From: an uncultured Prevotellaceae bacterium
GTDB lineage: Bacteria; Bacteroidota; Bacteroidia; Bacteroidales; Bacteroidaceae
Length of the DNA: 64,000 nucleotides
NCBI GenBank assembly: GCA_902785945.1
Contig: CADAAR010000004.1
Location: forward strand, 23,576-87,575
Reading direction: 5' to 3'
Under the pieces are notes generated by a model, which searched no databases, had not been told where the DNA came from, and was given only the letters and a program-made list of their open reading frames with translations. Both the position numbers and the translations under genes were made by a program. Shown here piece by piece: positions 56,508-64,000 of this stretch (position 1 is its first letter; the number at the start of each line of letters is the position of its first letter).

Positions 56508-57523
56508 TAGACCACTTTTGTTCCTTCGCTCAGCTTCTGATAGCCTTCTGTAACAACACGGTCACCCATATTCAGACCATCGATGACGAGTACATAGTTT
56601 CCCTCTGTCTGACCAATGGTCACAGGGGTTCGATGAGCCGTTTTTTGCTGATCTACTTTCCATACGAACAGACTACCATCGGCATTCTTCTGCACCGATG
56701 TCACAGGAATCATCTTACTGCCGATGGCCTGTGATCCCTCAGATACGAAGCGGACGCTGGCCACCATACCTGGCAGCAACTTTCTTCCGTTATTGACCAC
56801 ATTGATTCTTATATCATAGGTATGCGTGAGGGCATCGGCCTCGACACCCTTTTCAATCCTGCCACCCTGATAACTGCCATCAACGGCTTCCACCTTGATA
56901 CTGGTCGGTGTGTTGGCATTGATACCTCCGATTTCTGCTTCAGGCACAGCCACCTTTACCTTCACCGTCGAGATATCGAGGATGTTGACCACAGCCTGCG
57001 AAGGGAGGGCTGTCTCACCTGCTCCCACCAGCTTTTTGCCGATGATACCGCTCACTGGTGCTGTCAGACGACAATCGGCCAAGGTTTTCTTCGCTACATC
57101 GAGTTGCGACTTCGCCTGAGCCACCTTGCTTTGTATCTCCACCCACTGCACCTCAGGCAGCGAACCGTTGTCGTGCAACATCTTATAGCGTTCCAAGGCA
57201 TCGTTGGCTTGTGTCATCTGAGCCTCGGCTCCAGAGAGAACGTTGCGGGCTTGGGTGTCGTCCATCTCGGCTATCAACTGTCCTCTGCTCACGGCCTGAC
57301 CTTCGTTTACCAGCATGCGCTTCACTACGCCCATACCCGTGAAACTCACAGCTGTTGCCTCGCGCTCTTCCACAATACCCACATAGGTCTGGGCATTATC
57401 AACCAAACCAGGCGACACCACTTGTGTCTTCACTCTCGTCGGAGCCTTCGCTTGTTGCTCCTTTTTCTGTCCGCAACTGCTAATCAGCACAGCTGCCAGC
57501 AGCATCAAAGAAAACTTTTTCAT
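56504..57523 (-). CDS. RND efflux periplasmic adaptor (membrane fusion protein)
   Basis: Bridges the RND pump to TolC. 339 residues with a lipoprotein signal (MKKFSLMLLAAVLISSCG), so it is anchored in the membrane by lipid. A biotinyl-lipoyl-like motif (GMGVVKRMLVNEGQAVSRGQLIAEMD) flanks a helical hairpin (residues of about 85-145), followed by the beta-barrel and membrane-proximal domains (LLPGMVASVRF). It is the first gene of the operon and has its own promoter at 57547-57554. Confidence 0.93.
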   Translation of the reverse strand: MKKFSLMLLAAVLISSCGQKKEQQAKAPTRVKTQVVSPGLVDNAQTYVGIVEEREATAVSFTGMGVVKRMLVNEGQAVSRGQLIAEMDDTQARNVLSGAEAQMTQANDALERYKMLHDNGSLPEVQWVEIQSKVAQAKSQLDVAKKTLADCRLTAPVSGIIGKKLVGAGETALPSQAVVNILDISTVKVKVAVPEAEIGGINANTPTSIKVEAVDGSYQGGRIEKGVEADALTHTYDIRINVVNNGRKLLPGMVASVRFVSEGSQAIGSKMIPVTSVQKNADGSLFVWKVDQQKTAHRTPVTIGQTEGNYVLVIDGLNMGDRVVTEGYQKLSEGTKVVY

Positions 57524-57546
57524 GACCTTTCAGTTTTATTTTGGTG

Positions 57547-57554
57547 CAAAGATA
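57547..57554 (-). promoter_or_regulatory. -7 promoter box of the RND efflux operon
   Basis: Minus-strand TATCTTTG followed by a leader of about 23 nt. No repressor gene is adjacent. Confidence 0.75.
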
Positions 57555-57588
57555 CAACGAAAAATCCAAACCTCCAAATTTTTTCTTC

Positions 57589-57987
57589 TTATAAAATGTT
57601 CATAGACTTGCGATAGCCTATGCCAGTAACGTGACAGATGAGGCGACCTTCCTGATTGGTGACACGCACTTCGACGGAAGGAATCTTGTGATGGTCGCAA
57701 ACACTGATGGCTTCTGCATGAAGATGGTCGCCCTCTTTCGCACTCGACACAAACATGATGCTGTTGCTGATGCCGACGGTGAGTTGGCCTCGTGCGTTCA
57801 TCAGGGCTGCGATAGCCAAGTCGGCTAAGGTGAATAAGGCTCCTCCCTGACAGACGTCAGCACCATTCAGATGCTCATTTCTCACTATCATTTCTGCCAC
57901 AGCATGTTCTGTGTCCACTTCTGTAATCTGGCAACCTGCGTTGGCTGCAAAACGATCCGTACGATTCAGTAATTCTTGTATGTTCAT
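57589..57987 (-). CDS. PaaI-like hotdog thioesterase
   Basis: 132 residues with one hotdog domain. The signature HLNGADVCQGGALFTLADLA contains the conserved Asn/Gly/Asp positions of PaaI-type acyl-CoA thioesterases. The start is ATG 57987 (MNIQELLNRT), overlapping the phosphoesterase stop by 4 bp. Hydrolyses an acyl- or aryl-CoA; substrate unknown. No phenylacetate genes are near it; the paaK gene lies 42 kb away. Confidence 0.88.
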   Translation of the reverse strand: MNIQELLNRTDRFAANAGCQITEVDTEHAVAEMIVRNEHLNGADVCQGGALFTLADLAIAALMNARGQLTVGISNSIMFVSSAKEGDHLHAEAISVCDHHKIPSVEVRVTNQEGRLICHVTGIGYRKSMNIL

Positions 57988-59081
57988 TGTTTTTTTTGTG
58001 ACTTGTTTAGGGTTATGACGACATATTCTGAGCGGGTGCCGATGCGGAACTGTCCGCCCCAGATGCCCAGTCCGCTGCTGACGTAATAATGTGTGTTGCC
58101 TCGTTGATAAGGACCGAAAGCGCACTCATAGACATGTTCCGTAATCCACGAGATAGGCCAAACCTGTCCGTGATGGGTGTGCCCACTGAACTGGAGGTCA
58201 ACCTGCTGACGCTCTGCCTGATCCAGATGATAAGGTTGGTGGTCGAGCAGGATGCAGTATTTCTCTCGATCGGCCTTCTTCATCAGCACACCCAACGAAT
58301 CGCGGTGGAAATTCGTGCGATCATCGCGTCCGATGATGCAGAGGTCGCCAACAGTTGCACAGGAATCCTGCAGCAGATGGATGCCTGCCTCCTGATAGAA
58401 CTGTCTGGCTCTGGGCTCTCCGCTATAATATTCGTGGTTGCCAATGCAGGCATAGACAGGCGCCTTCAGCAGTTTGAACTCCTCTTGCATCTGCTGTTCA
58501 ATCACTGGTCGCATGCTGCCATCAATGATATCGCCAGCAATGAGAATCAGGTCTGGTTGTTCGGCATTGATCATTTCCACCCAACGGTGCAGTTCGTTGC
58601 GACGGTTGTGATAGCCGATATGCAGGTCGCTCATCGCTACGATCTTCATGGGCTTGCTCAACTGTTTCTCTGTGGAAAGCTGTATCTCCTCGCGATGCTT
58701 GTGCTGATAATGCAGATAGCCATATAAAAAGAGCACGAACATACCCAAGGCGATGCCACCTACGGTCCACCAGTTATTATAAAATAAGGTACGAGGCAGC
58801 AGGTGCAGCAGTCTCCCCAGGTCGAGCACCAGGAACAGCATGAAGAGATAGAGCAGGATAATAATGCTCGATGTGCCGATCTCGTAAACTGCAATCGCCA
58901 AAGGCATCGGCATCCGGTCTGTCATCCGCCAGAAGCCTGTAAACAACAGCAGAAACGCTCCCGTCATCAGCGCCAGTATCAGCACCTTCCATATCCAGCT
59001 GAGAGGCAGCAGGCACCATACGTGCCAGCTGATATAGGCGAGTGCCATCAAAGGCAACAGCGAGAATGTCAACATCCACAT
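57984..59081 (-). CDS. Membrane-anchored calcineurin-like phosphoesterase (YkuE type)
   Basis: 365 residues. Four to five hydrophobic segments in the first 145 residues (MLTFSLLPLMALAYISW, ILALMTGAFLLLFTGFW, SIIILLYLFMLFLVL) are followed by a metallophosphoesterase domain with SDLHIGYHN, IAGDIID, GNHEYYSG and SGHTHHGQVWP, all metal ligands present. YkuE-type enzymes hydrolyse lipid-linked pyrophosphates such as UDP-diacylglucosamine in LpxH-like reactions; here the substrate is unproved. The start is ATG 59081 (MWMLTFSLL), 2 bp after the bglX stop. Confidence 0.88.
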   Translation of the reverse strand: MWMLTFSLLPLMALAYISWHVWCLLPLSWIWKVLILALMTGAFLLLFTGFWRMTDRMPMPLAIAVYEIGTSSIIILLYLFMLFLVLDLGRLLHLLPRTLFYNNWWTVGGIALGMFVLFLYGYLHYQHKHREEIQLSTEKQLSKPMKIVAMSDLHIGYHNRRNELHRWVEMINAEQPDLILIAGDIIDGSMRPVIEQQMQEEFKLLKAPVYACIGNHEYYSGEPRARQFYQEAGIHLLQDSCATVGDLCIIGRDDRTNFHRDSLGVLMKKADREKYCILLDHQPYHLDQAERQQVDLQFSGHTHHGQVWPISWITEHVYECAFGPYQRGNTHYYVSSGLGIWGGQFRIGTRSEYVVITLNKSQKKQ

Positions 59082-59083
59082 AG

Positions 59084-61408
59084 TTACAGCGGCATGTTGG
59101 GTTTCATGACGTCGTGACACTTCACCGTTTTCTGTTTGGAGAGACTGTATGGTGCTGTGACGCGAATGTCCTCTACGTTGGCACCAAAGCCGATGGCGTA
59201 TTTGCCAGCAGCTGTTTCCCAAGCCTGAGTGGTTTCATTATAGGAAGCCAGATCGTAGAGTGAGAGCTGCATCGTGAGTGTCTCGCTCTGTCCAGGCAGG
59301 AGTTCGCGTGTCTTGGCAAAGGCTTTCAATTCGCGAGCAGGCTTTTCAAGGCCACCAGCTGGAGCACTGACATAGAGTTGAACAACTTCCTTTCCGGCTC
59401 TCTTGCCTGTATTGGTGATGGTGATCGAGGCGGCGAGACCGTCTTTCGTAGCCTTGACCACGGGCTTGCTATAGGAGAATGTGGTATAGCTCAGACCGAA
59501 TCCGAAGGGATAAGACACAGATGACTGACTCGTGGTGAAATAACGGTAACCCACATTGATGCCCTCTGTGTGCTTGGTGTAGTCTTGAAACTCCACTTTG
59601 TTGTTTCCACGATTATTTCCACGCATACGGGGAGCCGCTGCTGGACGAATATTGGGGAAACTGGCGCTGGAGGGCAGGTCGATGAGGTTGTTGGGCCACG
59701 TCATTGTGAGTTTGCCAGAAGGATAGGCCTTGCCTGTCAGCACATCAGCCACGGAATAGCCGCCTTCCTGTCCTGGTTGCCAGGCAAGGAGAATGGCATC
59801 GGGCATCGACTTCCACGAAGCCGTCTCAATGACATTACCCATGTTGAGCACCACCACCACGGGCTTATTGGCCAAATGGAAGGCGTTGCAGACATCAGTA
59901 ATGAGTTGGCGCTCTGTGTCTGTCAGGGTGAAGTCGCCTTCCTCCTGACGGTCAGAACCTTCTCCTGCCTGACGACCAAGGGTGATGATAGCGACGTCAG
60001 ATTCCTGTGCCTGAACGTTGATGATGGTACGACTGACGGCCATCTCCGGGAGAACGGCCTTACCCCAGAACCAGCCACCTCGTGATGGTCCTGCAGCTGT
60101 GATGCTCTCCTGATATTTCTTATAACTCTGATAGAGGTTGGCGAGTTTGGTGTTCACCTTCAGACCTGCCTCAGTGAGTCCCTGCATCATGTCGATGGTA
60201 TAGGCTTTGTTCACATCGCCAGAACCTGTGCCGCCAGCAATGAAGTCGTAGGATGTGATACCAAACACGGAAACGGTCTTCGAGTTGCTCATCGGCAGTG
60301 TCTGTCCTTCGTTCTTCAATAACACCATACCCTCTGTAGCACAACGACGTGTCACCTCGGCATGGGCTTTCAAATCGGGCTTGTTGGAGTATTTGTAGGC
60401 ACGGAAGGCAGGCGTCTTGACGAGATACTGCAGGATACGCTTCACGCAAATGTCAAGGTCGGCCTCTTTCAATGTACCACTCTTCACCTTATCTATAATA
60501 TCTTTGATCTGTGACTCGTTGCCAGGCTCCATTAGGTCGTTACCAGCCTGAATCTGAGCCGCCGTATTGCGCAAACCTGTCCAGTCAGTCATTACGATAC
60601 CGTCAAAGCCCCATTCATCGCGTAGGATAGTGGTGAGCAGTTCGCCGTTCTCTTGTGTGAAGGGCCCGTTGATGCGGTTATAGGATGACATCACCGTCCA
60701 AGGAGCAGCCTCGCGGACAGCAATCTCAAAGCCCTTCAGGTAGATTTCGCGAAGGGCGCGCTGTGATATGATCTCATCGACACCCATGCGGTTGGTCTCC
60801 TGTGAGTTACCAGCGAAGTGCTTGACGGAGGTACCTACGCCCTGACTCTGGATACCTCTCACGTAGGCAGCAGCAATCTTACCTGTCACATACGGGTCTT
60901 CGGAATAGTATTCGAAATTACGACCACAGAGCGGAGAACGGTGAATGTTCATGCCTGGGGCGAGCAGCACGTCGCAGCCATATTCCAGCACCTCGTTGCC
61001 GATACACTTGCCCACCTCCTCAACGAGTTGTGTGTTCCAAGTGCAGGCGAGTGCAGTACCCACAGGAAATCCTGTGCAGAAATAGGTGTTTGCATCGTTG
61101 TCGCGTCTGGGATTGATTCTCACACCAGCAGGACCGTCAGTAAGCACCGTTGAAGGGATACCAAGCCGGGGAATGGCCTGTGTCATGCCAGCTGCACCAA
61201 GCACACGCTGGGCGTGCGAGCCTATCATGCCATTATCTGACGATGACGCAATTTGGCGGTTGCCGCCTACCACAAGCATCGCTTTCTCCTCAAGCGTCAT
61301 AGCCTTAAGGACATCATCCACATTGTTGCTTTGCAGTTTCACTTGTGCTGTCAGCATGCTGACACTCCCCAGAAGGATGACACAGATAGTTAAAATCTTT
61401 TTTTCCAT
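59084..61408 (-). CDS. bglX: Glycoside hydrolase family 3 beta-glucosidase
   Basis: Periplasmic or exported enzyme removing beta-linked glucose or xylose from oligosaccharides. 774 residues: signal peptide (MEKKILTICVILLGSVSMLTA), GH3 N-terminal TIM-barrel with the nucleophile aspartate in GFDGIVMTDWTGL (TDW instead of the more common SDW), GH3 C-terminal alpha/beta domain, and a fibronectin type III-like domain at the end (ASITITNTGKRAGKEVVQLYV). The conserved KHFAGNSQETNR substrate loop is present. It starts a three-gene operon with a phosphoesterase and a thioesterase. Confidence 0.93.
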   Translation of the reverse strand: MEKKILTICVILLGSVSMLTAQVKLQSNNVDDVLKAMTLEEKAMLVVGGNRQIASSSDNGMIGSHAQRVLGAAGMTQAIPRLGIPSTVLTDGPAGVRINPRRDNDANTYFCTGFPVGTALACTWNTQLVEEVGKCIGNEVLEYGCDVLLAPGMNIHRSPLCGRNFEYYSEDPYVTGKIAAAYVRGIQSQGVGTSVKHFAGNSQETNRMGVDEIISQRALREIYLKGFEIAVREAAPWTVMSSYNRINGPFTQENGELLTTILRDEWGFDGIVMTDWTGLRNTAAQIQAGNDLMEPGNESQIKDIIDKVKSGTLKEADLDICVKRILQYLVKTPAFRAYKYSNKPDLKAHAEVTRRCATEGMVLLKNEGQTLPMSNSKTVSVFGITSYDFIAGGTGSGDVNKAYTIDMMQGLTEAGLKVNTKLANLYQSYKKYQESITAAGPSRGGWFWGKAVLPEMAVSRTIINVQAQESDVAIITLGRQAGEGSDRQEEGDFTLTDTERQLITDVCNAFHLANKPVVVVLNMGNVIETASWKSMPDAILLAWQPGQEGGYSVADVLTGKAYPSGKLTMTWPNNLIDLPSSASFPNIRPAAAPRMRGNNRGNNKVEFQDYTKHTEGINVGYRYFTTSQSSVSYPFGFGLSYTTFSYSKPVVKATKDGLAASITITNTGKRAGKEVVQLYVSAPAGGLEKPARELKAFAKTRELLPGQSETLTMQLSLYDLASYNETTQAWETAAGKYAIGFGANVEDIRVTAPYSLSKQKTVKCHDVMKPNMPL

Positions 61409-61460
61409 AATTATGTCATTTTAGTTTTGAGGGTTATCTTCTTGATTCATATTTCGTTTG

Positions 61461-61468
61461 CAAAGATA
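61461..61468 (-). promoter_or_regulatory. -7 promoter box of the bglX operon
   Basis: Minus-strand TATCTTTG followed by a leader of about 45 nt. Confidence 0.75.
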
Positions 61469-61542
61469 CACCTTTTTTATTAATATAAAATGCAAAATAC
61501 AAAAATGTTACATTTCAAATACAAAAAACACCCCCAAACATA

Positions 61543-61572
61543 ATCGGGAGCGACATTGCTGCCGCTCCCGAT
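61543..61572 (-). terminator. Terminator after the LruC remnant
   Basis: ATCGGGAGCG and CGCTCCCGAT form a 10-bp stem, followed on the minus strand by a G/T-rich stretch and TGTTTTTTG. Confidence 0.7.
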
Positions 61573-61596
61573 GTATGAGGAAAAGATCCTTCGTTT

Positions 61597-62187
61597 TTAT
61601 TTCTGGATCCACCAGAAGTCATCATTTTCTTTCCAATTACCTTGAACGTAAGTGGTGAAATTACCAAACTGGTTGGCGATGCTGTGACGTTCTGGAACGA
61701 TGGGGAAGCGGTCGTCCACCAGGATCTTACATGCAGCCACACCTTTTTCAGCTTTGAGCTCCATCCAATTGTTCTCCTTAAAGACCTCAATGATGATATT
61801 CTGAATCTGCTCAGGAGTCGTGTATTCGCCTTCAACTGTAAACTCAACGGGGTCTTTATCAGGACCAGCACCAGTGTTATACATCTTATATTTGCCCTTT
61901 TCGTTGGGAGTTGCCTCTCCGAATAAGCCATGAATTTCTTGACCCTCAGCTTCGTTTGCACCTCTGACTCTCAGCGGAAGCACACCACCAGCACAGATCA
62001 GCTTCAGAGTGGTCTTGCCATTTTCTGCCTTTACCACGTCGAAGACAACATCGTTGAAGTCGAAGTCACCAGCCTCCGAAGCCGACAGGTCCTCAGCAAT
62101 CACGCGATAGAGCGGATTACCACCTTTAAATCCTGGGTTGCAAGGCGTCTCAGGAATGTTGATATAATAATTAGTTTTCTGCAGGTT
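61597..62187 (-). pseudogene. C-terminal remnant of an LruC-domain surface protein
   Basis: The frame opens right after a TGA at 62190-62188 and has no ATG. Its first residues NYYINIPETPCNPGFKGGN and EDLSASEAGDFDFNDVVFDV are the conserved core of LruC/DUF4842 domains, a Ca-binding-like motif in secreted Bacteroidetes proteins that are normally several hundred residues long with a signal peptide. Only about 196 residues remain and nothing upstream continues the frame. The GTG at 62103 would start inside the domain. The first 15 codons overlap the end of the DUF4380 gene in another frame. I read it as a truncated relic; a sequencing frameshift is less likely because the upstream gene is a different family. 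Confidence 0.6.
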
Positions 62188-63028
62188 TCAGATACCAACG
62201 TACCGTCCAGCTAAGATTTTCACCTGGAGCCAAAGCGGTATATGCGCCTTGACTCTCTATTTCTATATAGGTCTTTCCCTGATTCACATATACCTGTATC
62301 TCAGCCTCGCCAGGTGCAGCCTGCTCTGGAGTCAAATCGGCAAAGCGTTTGGTAAGCACAAGCCCATTAGCTTCGTAGCTCAGCCAGCCTTTGCCGTCGG
62401 CATTCACCTTTCGGTTCTCTGGCGCCTCGTCAGCTTCGTAATAGGCCACACCATCCTTATCCTTAAAGTCCAAAAGACCAGCAGGGCAAATGCTCTCTAC
62501 AGGTGCCTCGAAACTTATCACACCCTCGTTGGGCACTCGTGTTATTTCCCAAGGAGCCACCTTGCGCACTTCGTTACCTTCATTAATAATCGAGTAAGTG
62601 ATAACGAATGCATTATCAGCCACATCGGTTGCAAAGCGCTTTACAATGCGTAACTTCAACAGTTCAGACACCCGACTGGTCATCACCAGCTCGTCATCCT
62701 CCCCAGTCACCACGTAGCTATCCTCATCTATTTCGGGCACGGGCGGCCAGAACCAGTCCTCCTGCGGACTGGTCCAAAATGTACTACCAGACGAGTATGG
62801 ACCTTCCAACTGCGAAAGCACCTCTTGGTTGCGATATTTAAACGACGTAATCCTAGCCCCATGCTCAGGGTTAATCATCATTGCCAGGTCGCCCATCTTC
62901 ATCTCAATTTGTTTTCCCGGTTTTATCTGGGGGTTGTCGGCAGTTCCCACACATGCAGTCAAAAACACGCTTACGCCGTAAAACACAGCCGCGCAAGCAA
63001 TTAATCTAATTAAATTTTTCTTTTTCAT
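62171..63028 (-). CDS. DUF4380 lipoprotein
   Basis: 285 residues with lipoprotein signal (VFYGVSVFLTACVG). The mature protein resembles the DUF4380 family, beta-sandwich proteins related in fold to aldose-epimerase/galactose mutarotase-like domains, with hallmark stretches MINPEHGARITSFKYRNQEV and FWTSPQEDWFWPPVPEIDE. Such proteins are often associated with polysaccharide utilisation; no SusC/D pair is nearby. The gene is complete. The adjacent LruC fragment begins immediately at its 3' end. Confidence 0.8.
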   Translation of the reverse strand: MKKKNLIRLIACAAVFYGVSVFLTACVGTADNPQIKPGKQIEMKMGDLAMMINPEHGARITSFKYRNQEVLSQLEGPYSSGSTFWTSPQEDWFWPPVPEIDEDSYVVTGEDDELVMTSRVSELLKLRIVKRFATDVADNAFVITYSIINEGNEVRKVAPWEITRVPNEGVISFEAPVESICPAGLLDFKDKDGVAYYEADEAPENRKVNADGKGWLSYEANGLVLTKRFADLTPEQAAPGEAEIQVYVNQGKTYIEIESQGAYTALAPGENLSWTVRWYLKPAEN

Positions 63029-63096
63029 CGGTTTAATAATAATATGTACTATTTCTCTGGAATGTTCTCTTAATTATGAGATTATGCATTAGGGTA

Positions 63097-63104
63097 CAAA
63101 TATA
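63097..63104 (-). promoter_or_regulatory. Possible -7 box of the DUF4380 gene
   Basis: Minus-strand TATATTTG, giving a leader near 65 nt; no -33 TTTG is evident. The 317-bp stretch 63029-63345 otherwise holds the palindrome at 63195-63264 and the promoter of the thioredoxin-like gene. Confidence 0.4.
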
Positions 63105-63194
63105 CTTATTATATATGGTTTTTTCGTACACTTTTCTTGTTTTTTGCGTTTATTTTAAACTTTTTAAGGATGTACGTACTGCCCCAAAGTGATA

Positions 63195-63264
63195 GGTTCT
63201 GTTTTTAATTGGGTCAGGGGACGGTCCCCTGATCCCGGATCCCGTGAATTACACAAAAAGAACC
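63195..63264. repeat. REP-like palindrome (transposase-associated type)
   Basis: An inner stem GGGTCAGGGGAC/GTCCCCTGATCC (63211-63222 with 63224-63235, one T-G wobble) lies inside a weaker outer inverted repeat GGTTCT (63195-63200) / AGAACC (63259-63264) with T- and A-rich flanks. The GGGGACGGTCCCC core resembles REP sequences mobilised by IS200-related REP transposases. No transposase is in the window. Confidence 0.7.
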
Positions 63265-63317
63265 ATCCATTTTGTGTCATTTTGGTGTAGTAATTTGGAA
63301 GAAAAGAGAAAAATGCC

Positions 63318-63325
63318 TATCTTTG
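63318..63325 (+). promoter_or_regulatory. -7 promoter box of the thioredoxin-like gene
   Basis: TATCTTTG, 20 bp before the ATG at 63346. Confidence 0.75.
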
Positions 63326-63345
63326 CACCGCTTTAAGATAAAGAT

Positions 63346-63855
63346 ATGATGAAGAAGATACTGTTTAGTGCTATATTGGCATTGTTTTTGACCTTGACGG
63401 GGAATGCGCAGGAGGCTGGAGCCGGAAAGAAGGTCTACAACGAGGAAATCGACCCGATTGAGCAGATTGATCAGGCTGTTGTGAAAGCCAGGCTGGAAAG
63501 GAAATTCGTGATTTGTCAGGTCGGTGGCAACTGGTGCCCTTGGTGTCTGCGCTTTGCCGACTTCATCACGAACGACACCACGATCAGCCGTGTGATTGAC
63601 GAGAACTTCGTCTATATCCATGTGAACTATAATCCCCGTAGGTCTGAGGGCGTCCAGATGGAACGTGGAAAGAAAGTGATGGAACGACTAAACAATCCGT
63701 CCCGTTTTGGTTTCCCCGTCTTTGTGGTTCTCGACGACGAGGGAAAGGTGATTCACATGCAGGACTCCAGTTTCCTGGAAGAAGGCCAGGGCTACAATCA
63801 GTCGAAGGTCCTGCGTTTCTTCAGAAACTGGACACCAAAAGCTGTGAAAGGGTAA
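63346..63855 (+). CDS. Secreted thioredoxin-like protein
   Basis: 169 residues. A signal peptide (KKILFSAILALFLTLTGNA) is followed by a single thioredoxin fold with a CPWC redox pair (GNWCPWCLRF) and the cis-proline region GFPVFVVLDDEGKV. This resembles periplasmic thiol reductases or thioredoxin-like members of the DUF255/SoxW-like group. It probably reduces or isomerises disulfides in the periplasm; partner unknown. Start ATG 63346, with a second ATG three bases later. Confidence 0.87.
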   Translation: MMKKILFSAILALFLTLTGNAQEAGAGKKVYNEEIDPIEQIDQAVVKARLERKFVICQVGGNWCPWCLRFADFITNDTTISRVIDENFVYIHVNYNPRRSEGVQMERGKKVMERLNNPSRFGFPVFVVLDDEGKVIHMQDSSFLEEGQGYNQSKVLRFFRNWTPKAVKG

Positions 63856-63876
63856 AGTAGTTATCCTAAACGCCTC

Positions 63877-63909
63877 ATAAAAAAAGCCTCCCTCGTGGAG
63901 TTTTTTTTT
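63877..63909 (+). terminator. Terminator-like hairpin
   Basis: An A-tract, a CTCC/GGAG stem with loop CTCGT, and a 9-T run. Confidence 0.65.
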
Positions 63910-63918
63910 GTTAACGGT

Positions 63919-64000
63919 GCGTGAGAAAATTCTACCTACAGCGTACGAAAACTCTACTTACTGCGTACAAAAATTCTACATACTGCGTCAGAAAATCTTA
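63919..64000 (+). repeat. 22-bp tandem repeat array running off the window
   Basis: Three full units (63919-63940, 63941-63962, 63963-63984) and a fourth starting at 63985. Each begins GCGT, has an AAAA core, then TCTAC and TAC. There is no spacer between units, so this is not a CRISPR array. Units differ at 3-6 positions. Confidence 0.85.

Noticed and set aside
62103-62105. GTG as genuine start of the LruC-domain ORF
   Set aside because: Would begin inside the conserved domain with no signal peptide, while the open frame with conserved sequence continues upstream.
63919-64000. CRISPR array
   Set aside because: Units are contiguous with no unique spacers, diverge from one another, and no cas gene is in the window.

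Overview
The window reads as a chromosomal segment of a Bacteroidota genome, order Bacteroidales, most likely Prevotellaceae. Three lines of evidence support this. Promoters repeatedly carry the Bacteroidetes -7 box TAnnTTTG, often with TTTG about 20 bp upstream. Ribosome-binding sites are mostly not Shine-Dalgarno-like. The gene content is typical of the group: a TonB-dependent receptor with a DUF4249 partner, DUF1573, DUF4380, an LruC-domain remnant, SusE/F-like cell-surface lipoprotein signals, and a CotH protein with a type IX secretion sorting tail. The genus is inferred from style only; no database search was possible.

Layout. 1-6509: lptB (5' end outside the window), trigger factor, clpP-clpX and recQ. 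6669-14532: a long co-directional block guaB, two PpiC/SurA-type foldases, an OstA/LptA-like protein and mutL, followed by tRNA-Val(UAC). 15055-21207: paaK with a double-ACT regulator, purB, an RluB-type pseudouridine synthase with an RG/QY-repeat N-terminus, and asnS. 21635-27716: a 1430-residue surface lipoprotein, a small lipoprotein and an OmpA-family porin. 27773-36786: DUF1573 lipoprotein, lolD, a CvfB-like S1 protein, a CPA2 antiporter, asd, small lipoproteins, and a TonB receptor/DUF4249 pair. 36820-46895: rsfS-ftsH-cdsA operon, tRNA-Gln(CUG), a DUF349 protein, corA, a flippase-like membrane protein with pepD, and rsmA. 46896-47304: a gene-less stretch with its own promoter, structured elements and terminator, which I read as a non-coding RNA candidate. 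47296-57523: MATE exporter, rmuC-CotH pair and a tripartite RND efflux operon. 57589-63855: bglX-phosphoesterase-thioesterase operon, an LruC-domain remnant, a DUF4380 lipoprotein and a secreted thioredoxin-like protein.

Most genes are housekeeping: envelope biogenesis (lptB, lolD, foldases, OstA-like, cdsA), proteostasis (tig, clpPX, ftsH), nucleotide synthesis (guaB, purB) and ribosome maturation (rluB, rsmA, rsfS). No CRISPR array, prophage, toxin-antitoxin pair or complete insertion sequence is visible. The unusual material lies between genes. It comprises several families of short tandem repeats (7, about 10, 11 and 22 bp periods), a REP-like palindrome, a recurring AAGGTATA leader motif, six genes whose start codons sit 5-8 nt after a -7 box (probable leaderless mRNAs), and two candidate non-coding transcripts. 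Many apparent upstream start codons are TTG/GTG inside the promoter TTTG; I corrected starts accordingly.
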